Positions 58,089-64,000 of a stretch of 64,000 bases of DNA are shown here, piece by piece. The DNA comes from Pyrococcus furiosus DSM 3638. Lineage in GTDB: Archaea; Methanobacteriota_B; Thermococci; Thermococcales; Thermococcaceae. A model generated the notes under the pieces. That model worked only from the letters and a program-made list of their open reading frames with translations, made no database searches and was not told the DNA's origin. How positions within the stretch are numbered: position 1 is the stretch's first letter; each line of letters begins with the position of its first letter. Position numbers and translations under genes: made by a program. The DNA is taken from positions 801,318-865,317 of the forward strand of contig NC_003413.1 in the NCBI RefSeq assembly GCF_000007305.1, in the 5' to 3' direction.

Positions 58089-59066
58089 TCATTTCCAAAG
58101 GACAGCTCTAATGAACCTGACTTCGGGCTTCTCTTCTACCGTTAAGAGGGTAATATAAACTTCATTCTCTCTATATTTAACGAGAGCAAAGCCCTCTCCT
58201 GCAAGATATACTTCGTTAAAGGTTCCTTTGATACGGAGGACTTCTCCAGAGCAGTTAAAGAGAGCAATATAATCCTTGTAAAAAGCTAGAAGATACTCAG
58301 AATTTGCTAGTGTGTTTTCTGTGTATTCAGCTTTAAATGTAAAGTTGTCCACATTATATGTCCCAAACCTGTAGAAGTAGATTCCCTTTTCTTTCCCCTT
58401 GTACTTCATCTTAAGGACTAAGCATTTAGTAAGAATTTCAGCGCCGAGAACCTGGCTAAGATTCTTTGGTGGCCCTTCAACGAAGCTTAGGCAATAATTC
58501 TTGTTAGGTAAAAAAGCTCCCCACATATTGGGACTAAAGTAGGTGACAGCACAGCCATCGCTTGATATTGCATAGCCAAAGCCATTCCTGCTTAGGTGTA
58601 AAGTAAAGTAGGGATAGTCCTCATAGCCGCATTCAATTGAGAGTGAACCCTCCCAAAGGAGCTTTTCCCTCTTAAAATAATAGAGCATCCACGTGTAGGA
58701 TACACCGACAACTGCATAACTTCCATTTGCAACGACTTTAATTATCGTTTTTGGTCGATCAATGGGGAAGGAGTATTGGAATGTTTCGTTAGTTTTTGGT
58801 AAGTAAATCGTTACGTTAACCTTATACATGTCCTCATCTACATTGGCGACTATTAGGAAATCTTTTCCTATGGCAGCTGAGGAATAATACCGTAATGGTA
58901 TTGACCAAACTACCCTTCCCTCGGAATCAACAACTGTCACCTTATAATACTTTGAATAGAATACCTTATACCCATCAACATATCCTAGCAATGTTCCAAG
59001 GGTGGAGTATGCAGTTGTTGATGATAAAAATAGAACTAGGATTCCAACGATGATATATTTCCTCAT
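58089..59066 (-). CDS. exported beta-propeller-like protein
   Basis: This 325-residue protein has a signal peptide (IVGILVLFLSSTTAYS) and regular strand repeats (VVDSEGRVVWSIPLRYYS, SAAIGKDFLIVAN, YAVVGVSYTWMLYYF) suggestive of a WD- or PQQ-like propeller. No CGP-CTERM or membrane anchor is visible at the C-terminus. No family recognised. It is convergent with the surface-protein pair. Confidence 0.65.
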   Translation of the reverse strand: MRKYIIVGILVLFLSSTTAYSTLGTLLGYVDGYKVFYSKYYKVTVVDSEGRVVWSIPLRYYSSAAIGKDFLIVANVDEDMYKVNVTIYLPKTNETFQYSFPIDRPKTIIKVVANGSYAVVGVSYTWMLYYFKREKLLWEGSLSIECGYEDYPYFTLHLSRNGFGYAISSDGCAVTYFSPNMWGAFLPNKNYCLSFVEGPPKNLSQVLGAEILTKCLVLKMKYKGKEKGIYFYRFGTYNVDNFTFKAEYTENTLANSEYLLAFYKDYIALFNCSGEVLRIKGTFNEVYLAGEGFALVKYRENEVYITLLTVEEKPEVRFIRAVLWK

Positions 59067-59162
59067 AGTTAATTCACCTAAGTTACTTATGTTAGGCGTT
59101 ACTCCATATTCTAAACTAATATATAAATTTTTCTTCTTTCAATATTATAAGGGTAATCAAAA

Positions 59163-59172
59163 CTTTTAAATA
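59163..59172 (+). promoter_or_regulatory. TATA box of leuS
   Basis: CTTTTAAATA is a good Pyrococcus TATA box. Its centre is about 27 bases before the ATG at 59195, so transcription should begin almost exactly at that ATG, giving a leader of about 107 bases before leuS. Confidence 0.7.
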
Positions 59173-59194
59173 CCCAAGATCCTTACAAGAAGCG

Positions 59195-59245
59195 ATGCCA
59201 ATGAGGAGGGAGTACCTTCTCCTCTGTATCTTTGATGTCCTCTGA
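59195..59245 (+). CDS. leucine-rich leader mini-ORF before leuS
   Basis: The frame encodes MPMRREYLLLCIFDVL, with four leucine codons, three in a row, in 16 residues. The ATG coincides with the predicted transcription start, so it would be read leaderless. Its sequence also forms GAGGAG...CTCCTC, a potential hairpin. After the stop the same frame gives LAYLLF before a TAG. This looks like an attenuation leader for a leucine-tRNA sensor, which would be unusual in archaea. Entirely an inference from sequence. Confidence 0.4.
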   Translation: MPMRREYLLLCIFDVL

Positions 59246-59301
59246 CTTGCCTACTTGTTATTCTAGCTCTTCTATTGCACAATTGAAAGGAGGTTTTAGC
59301 C

Positions 59302-62205
59302 ATGCCTGAGCTAAACTTCAAGGCTATTGAGGAGAAGTGGCAGAAAAGGTGGCTTGAGGCTAAGATTTTCGAACCAAACATAAAGGATAAGCCAAAGGAG
59401 AAGAAGTTCTACATTACAGTGGCATTCCCCTACCTGTCAGGACACCTACACGTGGGCCACGCAAGGACTTATACGATTCCAGATGTGATAGCTAGGTTCA
59501 AGAGGATGCAGGGATACAACGTCCTATTCCCAATGGCATGGCACATTACAGGTTCTCCAATAGTTGGAATCGCTGAAAGGATAAAGAACAGGGATCCCCA
59601 AACAATTTGGATATACAGGGATGTATACAAGGTTCCAGAAGATATACTATGGACATTTGAGGATCCAGTGAACATTGTAAAGTACTTCATGAAAGCAGCA
59701 AAAGAGACTTTCATAAGGGCAGGCTTCAGTGTGGATTGGAGTAGGGAATTCTACACAACCTCCCTCTTCCCACCGTTCAGCAAGTTCATCGAGTGGCAGT
59801 TCTGGAAGCTGAAGGAGAAGGGATACATTGTAAAAGGAACTCATAGAGTGAGATGGGATCCAGTAGTGGGGACACCGCTGGGTGATCACGACCTAATGGA
59901 TGGAGAAGACGTTCCAATTCTTGAGTACATTCTGATAAAATTCGAGCTAAAAGAAGGAGAAGAAACAGTTTATCTTCCCGCGGCAACTCTGAGGCCTGAG
60001 ACTGTCTATGGAGTAACGAACATGTGGCTAAACCCTGAGGCCACTTACGTCAAGGCGAAGGTGAAGAAGGGAGATAAAGTTGAAACTTGGATAATCAGCA
60101 AAGAGGCAGCCTACAAGCTTTCGTTCCAAGATAGAGAAATTGAAGTTGTTGAGGAATTTAAAGGAGAAAAGCTAATTGGAAAGTTCGTTAGAAATCCAGT
60201 AACAGGGGATGAAGTCATAATTCTGCCAGCAGAGTTTGTCGATCCTGATAATGCCACTGGTGTAGTGATGAGCGTTCCTGCTCATGCTCCATTTGATCAT
60301 GTAGCATTGGAAGATCTAAAGAAGCAAACCGACATTCTGCTAAAATATGATATAGACCCCAGGATAGTTGAGAACATAACCTACATTTCCCTAATAAAAT
60401 TGGAGGGTTATGGGGAATTCCCAGCGGTTGAAGAGGTTCAAAAGCTGGGAGTGAAGAGTCAGAAGGATAAGGATAAGCTGGAGCAAGCTACTAAGACAAT
60501 TTACAGGGCTGAGTATCACAAGGGAATATTCAAGATACCTCCATATGAAGGAAAGCCAGTTTCTGAGGTAAAGGAGTTGATAGCTAAGGATCTAATGGAG
60601 AAGGGAATTGGGGAGATAATGTACGAGTTCGCCGAGAAGAACGTCATTTCAAGGTTTGGAAACAGGGCAGTGATAAAGATAATTCATGACCAGTGGTTCA
60701 TTGACTATGGAAATCCTGAATGGAAAGAAAAGGCGAGGGAAGCTCTGAAGAGAATGAAAATTCTTCCAGAAAGCAGAAGGGCTCAGTTTGAGGCCATAAT
60801 AGAGTGGTTGGACAAGAAGGCATGTGCAAGAAAAGTTGGTCTTGGAACTCCTCTACCCTGGGATCCTGATTGGGTAATTGAGAGTCTAAGCGATTCAACT
60901 ATCTATATGGCATATTACACCATCAGCAGGCACATAAACAAGCTCAGAGAGGAAGGAAAGCTAGATCCAGAAAAGCTAACGCCAGAATTCTTCGACTACA
61001 TATTCCTTGAGGAGTTTGACGAAAAGAAAGAGAAGGAACTAGAGGAGAAGACAGGAATCTCAGCAGAGATTATTCATGAGATGAAGGAGGAGTTCGAATA
61101 CTGGTATCCACTTGACTGGCGTTGCTCAGCTAAGGATCTAATTCCCAACCACCTAACGTTCTTCATATTCAACCATGTGGCAATATTCCCCGAGAAGCAC
61201 TGGCCAAAGGGAATAGCAGTGAATGGCTTTGGAACCCTAGAGGGGCAAAAGATGAGCAAGAGCAAGGGTAATGTGCTCAACTTCATAGATGCAATTGAGG
61301 AAAATGGAGCAGATGTAGTTAGGCTTTACATAATGAGTTTAGCCGAGCATGACAGCGACTTCGACTGGAGGAGGAAGGAGGTAGGAAGGCTAAGAAAACA
61401 GATTGAAAGATTTTACGAGCTAATAAGTCAGTTTGCTGAGTATGAAGCTAGGGAGAACGTTGAGCTTAAGGATATAGACAAGTGGATGCTCCACAGATTG
61501 AACAAGGCCATAAAAGGAACAACCGATGCTCTTGAAGAGTTCAGGACGAGGACAGCTGTTCAGTGGGCCTTCTACACCATAATGAATGACTTGAGATGGT
61601 ATCTAAGAAGGACAGAAGGAAGGGACGATGAAGCTAAGAGGTACGTGCTCAGAACTCTTGCGGATATATGGGTTAGGTTGATGGCCCCATTTACTCCACA
61701 CATCTGTGAAGAGCTCTGGGAGAAGCTTGGTGGGGAAGGGTTCGTCAGCCTAGCAAAGTGGCCAGATCCAGTTGAAGAGTGGTGGAACGAGACTATAGAG
61801 GCCGAAGAGGAGTACGTAAAGAGCGTTATGGAGGATATAAAGGAGATAATTGAAGTGGCCAAGATAGAAAATGCTAGGAGGGCATACATATACACCGCTG
61901 AAGATTGGAAGTGGAAGGTAGTGGAAGTTGTGGCAGAGAAGAGGGACTTCAAGGCGGCAATGTCAGAATTAATGAAGGATCAAGAGCTGAGAAAGCGTGG
62001 AAAGGAAATTGCAAAGATCGTGGAAAGGCTAATAAAGGATAGAGCCTTTGAAGTTAAGAGAATTGATGAAGAGAAAGTTCTGAGGGAAGCAAAGGACTTT
62101 ATAGAGAAAGAGCTTGGAATTGAGATCATAATAAACCCAAGTGAAGATAAGGGTGGAAAGAAGAAGCAGGCAATGCCCTTGAAGCCTGCGATCTTTATTG
62201 AGTGA
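59302..62205 (+). CDS. leuS: leucyl-tRNA synthetase, archaeal type
   Basis: This 967-residue class I synthetase charges tRNA-Leu. HVGH (YLSGHLHVGHARTY) and KMSKS (GQKMSKSKGNV) are intact; the CP1 editing domain contains the conserved TLRPETVYGVTNMWLNPEA and the VVMSVPAHAPFDHVAL editing aspartate region. The C-terminal extension is that of the archaeal/eukaryotic form. AAAGGAGG provides a strong ribosome binding site. It is followed by a T-rich terminator and the hydrogenase operon. Confidence 0.97.
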   Translation: MPELNFKAIEEKWQKRWLEAKIFEPNIKDKPKEKKFYITVAFPYLSGHLHVGHARTYTIPDVIARFKRMQGYNVLFPMAWHITGSPIVGIAERIKNRDPQTIWIYRDVYKVPEDILWTFEDPVNIVKYFMKAAKETFIRAGFSVDWSREFYTTSLFPPFSKFIEWQFWKLKEKGYIVKGTHRVRWDPVVGTPLGDHDLMDGEDVPILEYILIKFELKEGEETVYLPAATLRPETVYGVTNMWLNPEATYVKAKVKKGDKVETWIISKEAAYKLSFQDREIEVVEEFKGEKLIGKFVRNPVTGDEVIILPAEFVDPDNATGVVMSVPAHAPFDHVALEDLKKQTDILLKYDIDPRIVENITYISLIKLEGYGEFPAVEEVQKLGVKSQKDKDKLEQATKTIYRAEYHKGIFKIPPYEGKPVSEVKELIAKDLMEKGIGEIMYEFAEKNVISRFGNRAVIKIIHDQWFIDYGNPEWKEKAREALKRMKILPESRRAQFEAIIEWLDKKACARKVGLGTPLPWDPDWVIESLSDSTIYMAYYTISRHINKLREEGKLDPEKLTPEFFDYIFLEEFDEKKEKELEEKTGISAEIIHEMKEEFEYWYPLDWRCSAKDLIPNHLTFFIFNHVAIFPEKHWPKGIAVNGFGTLEGQKMSKSKGNVLNFIDAIEENGADVVRLYIMSLAEHDSDFDWRRKEVGRLRKQIERFYELISQFAEYEARENVELKDIDKWMLHRLNKAIKGTTDALEEFRTRTAVQWAFYTIMNDLRWYLRRTEGRDDEAKRYVLRTLADIWVRLMAPFTPHICEELWEKLGGEGFVSLAKWPDPVEEWWNETIEAEEEYVKSVMEDIKEIIEVAKIENARRAYIYTAEDWKWKVVEVVAEKRDFKAAMSELMKDQELRKRGKEIAKIVERLIKDRAFEVKRIDEEKVLREAKDFIEKELGIEIIINPSEDKGGKKKQAMPLKPAIFIE

Positions 62206-62222
62206 TCTTCTTCTCTTTTTAT
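62206..62222 (+). terminator. T-rich terminator after leuS
   Basis: TCTTCTTCTCTTTTTATT follows the leuS stop directly, as is usual for archaeal intrinsic termination. Confidence 0.55.
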
Positions 62223-62294
62223 TATACTGTTGTATAACTATATTCTATCCTACTTCAACTTGTTCATCAAAGTCTAATTTCCAAAAATTTAGGG

Positions 62295-62311
62295 GTTTTT
62301 AACCTTTGGTT
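62295..62311 (+). promoter_or_regulatory. extended SurR binding site of sulfhydrogenase I
   Basis: GTT-TTT-AAC-CTTTG-GTT fits the published SurR consensus GTTn3AACn5GTT exactly. SurR is the redox switch that activates hydrogenase genes in the absence of sulfur and is known to bind before this operon. A TATA-like TTTAAAAA (62325-62332) follows 14 bases downstream. Confidence 0.85.
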
Positions 62312-62436
62312 TTCAATTTTCGGGTTTAAAAAGGCTTTTTTATCTCCCTCACCAACTTTAGACTGGGAAACAAAAATGTTCACTAACGAAAATTTGAGGA
62401 GTATTGGTCAATTATGCTCATTGGGAGGTGGTTTGT

Positions 62437-63540
62437 GTGAGGTATGTTAAGTTACCCAAGGAAAACACTTACGAGTTTTTGGAAAGACTTAAAGACTGGG
62501 GGAAGCTTTACGCTCCAGTAAAAATTTCGGACAAGTTCTATGACTTCAGGGAGATTGATGATGTTAGAAAGATAGAATTCCACTACAACAGGACAATAAT
62601 GCCACCTAAGAAGTTCTTCTTCAAGCCGAGGGAAAAGCTCTTTGAGTTCGACATTTCAAAACCAGAATACAGGGAGGTAATAGAGGAAGTTGAACCATTT
62701 ATTATATTTGGAGTCCACGCGTGTGACATATATGGCCTAAAGATCCTAGACACGGTATACCTTGATGAGTTCCCCGACAAGTACTACAAGGTGAGGAGAG
62801 AGAAGGGGATAATCATTGGAATAAGCTGTATGCCAGATGAATATTGCTTCTGTAACTTAAGAGAAACAGACTTCGCTGATGATGGTTTTGACTTGTTCTT
62901 CCATGAACTGCCCGATGGATGGTTGGTAAGGGTTGGCACTCCAACTGGGCACAGGCTTGTTGACAAGAACATAAAGCTCTTTGAAGAGGTAACGGACAAG
63001 GATATCTGTGCATTTAGAGATTTTGAAAAGAGGAGACAGCAAGCATTCAAATACCACGAAGACTGGGGCAACTTGAGGTATCTTCTCGAGTTGGAAATGG
63101 AACATCCAATGTGGGATGAGGAGGCAGATAAGTGCTTGGCTTGTGGAATATGTAACACCACATGCCCAACGTGTAGATGCTATGAAGTTCAGGATATTGT
63201 AAACCTAGATGGAGTTACTGGATACAGGGAAAGAAGATGGGATTCTTGTCAGTTCAGAAGTCATGGCTTAGTTGCTGGGGGCCACAACTTCAGGCCCACA
63301 AAGAAGGATCGCTTTAGGAACAGATACCTCTGTAAGAACGCATATAACGAAAAGCTTGGATTAAGCTACTGTGTCGGTTGTGGAAGGTGTACTGCATTCT
63401 GTCCAGCCAATATAAGTTTTGTAGGCAATCTTAGAAGGATTTTAGGACTTGAGGAGAACAAATGTCCCCCAACGGTTAGTGAGGAGATTCCAAAGAGAGG
63501 ATTTGCATATTCCTCTAACATTAGAGGTGATGGAGTATGA
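62437..63540 (+). CDS. hydB: cytosolic sulfhydrogenase I, beta subunit
   Basis: This is the 367-residue electron-transfer subunit of the NADP-dependent soluble hydrogenase I. Two 4Fe-4S motifs are [16 protein letters not shown] and [15 protein letters not shown]; further cysteines lie near VHACDIYG and CMPDEYCFC. The GTG at 62437 follows GGGAGGTGG and gives the known length; a TTG 11 codons earlier has no support. The stop overlaps the gamma subunit start. Gene order beta-gamma continues beyond the window, presumably with delta and alpha. Confidence 0.95.
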
Positions 63541-64000
63541 TGTTGCCAAAAGAGATTATGATGCCAAATGATAATCCGTATGCCCTTCATAGAGTCAAAG
63601 TTCTAAAGGTTTACTCCTTGACGGAAACGGAAAAGCTTTTCCTCTTTAGATTTGAGGATCCCGAGTTGGCAGAGAAGTGGACGTTCAAACCTGGACAGTT
63701 TGTCCAGCTGACGATACCTGGAGTTGGAGAGGTTCCCATAAGTATATGCTCTTCTCCAATGAGGAAAGGATTCTTTGAGCTCTGTATAAGAAAGGCAGGA
63801 AGGGTCACAACTGTTGTCCATAGACTAAAGCCTGGCGATACTGTTCTTGTGAGAGGGCCTTACGGTAATGGATTCCCAGTGGATGAGTGGGAAGGAATGG
63901 ATCTACTATTAATAGCTGCTGGCCTTGGAACTGCACCTCTTAGGAGCGTCTTTCTCTATGCAATGGACAACAGGTGGAAGTATGGAAACATTACCTTCAT
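63537..64000 (+). CDS. hydG: cytosolic sulfhydrogenase I, gamma subunit (5' part)
   Basis: This is the N-terminal 154 residues of the flavoprotein that binds FAD and NADP(H) in sulfhydrogenase I. The ferredoxin-NADP reductase-like FAD fold shows [11 protein letters not shown] and PISICSSP (the RxYS-type flavin loop), and the nucleotide domain begins [12 protein letters not shown]. The start overlaps the beta stop (ATGATG), so translation is coupled. The frame runs off the window. Confidence 0.93.

Overview
The window is archaeal and fits Pyrococcus, most probably P. furiosus. The evidence is archaeal-type Tyr-, Asp- and Leu-tRNA synthetases, a ribosomal protein L15e, archaeal TATA boxes, GGTGA-type ribosome binding sites, CCA-encoding tRNA genes, and several genes that match characterised P. 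furiosus proteins (prolyl oligopeptidase, EglA endoglucanase, CXC-motif purine nucleoside phosphorylase, cytosolic sulfhydrogenase I beta and gamma). Genes are tightly packed, overlap by 4 bases inside operons, and convergent genes often overlap at their 3' ends. Species and gene names rest on recall, not on a search.

Layout. 1-8600: tandem MATE exporters, then a long minus-strand run (membrane acyltransferase-like, NfeD-like, zinc finger, diphthamide ligase, rRNA m5U methyltransferase, MFS, prolyl oligopeptidase), with a C/D box guide RNA over the start of the diphthamide ligase gene. 8540-14220 is a gene graveyard: an IS607-like remnant, an iron alcohol dehydrogenase tail, broken cobZ, cobS and cobY (cobamide nucleotide-loop assembly), a broken DUF4268 nuclease and a helicase scrap, with an intact ABC transporter and an intact PIN toxin-antitoxin pair in between. 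14400-26200: radical SAM enzymes, an M23/LytM-like protein, an orphan IorA-type oxidoreductase, an amidohydrolase, a DtxR-type metal regulator with its own operator, and a purine permease next to the nucleoside phosphorylase and tRNA-Arg(CCG).

26340-48260: eglA and a membrane partner, an unusual T-rich gene-free stretch resembling a CRISPR leader, tRNA-Ala(CGC), type 2 IPP isomerase, feoA-feoB-feoC with a perfect DtxR-like palindrome, TatD, BtpA, phosphoglucosamine mutase, TyrRS, CYTH phosphatase/cyclase-like protein, Lrp regulator, UbiX, a DisA-type diadenylate cyclase, an NDP-sugar pyrophosphorylase, AspRS, GH57 glycosidase, a frameshifted KaiC-like ATPase, M19 dipeptidase, a methyltransferase and L15e with a GC-rich structured leader.

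48260-64000: a dead and a live copy of an AAA ATPase-DUF234 gene; a minus-strand ABC operon headed by a secreted-peptide gene that is broken exactly at a solitary P. furiosus CRISPR repeat; a dead M24 peptidase; a cluster of surface proteins with CGP-CTERM-type anchors; LeuRS with a leucine-rich leader ORF starting at its predicted transcription start; and the start of the sulfhydrogenase I operon behind an extended SurR site. The strongest leads are the lone CRISPR repeat, the cobamide-cluster decay, the LeuRS leader ORF, the two guide RNA candidates and the DtxR-Feo operators.
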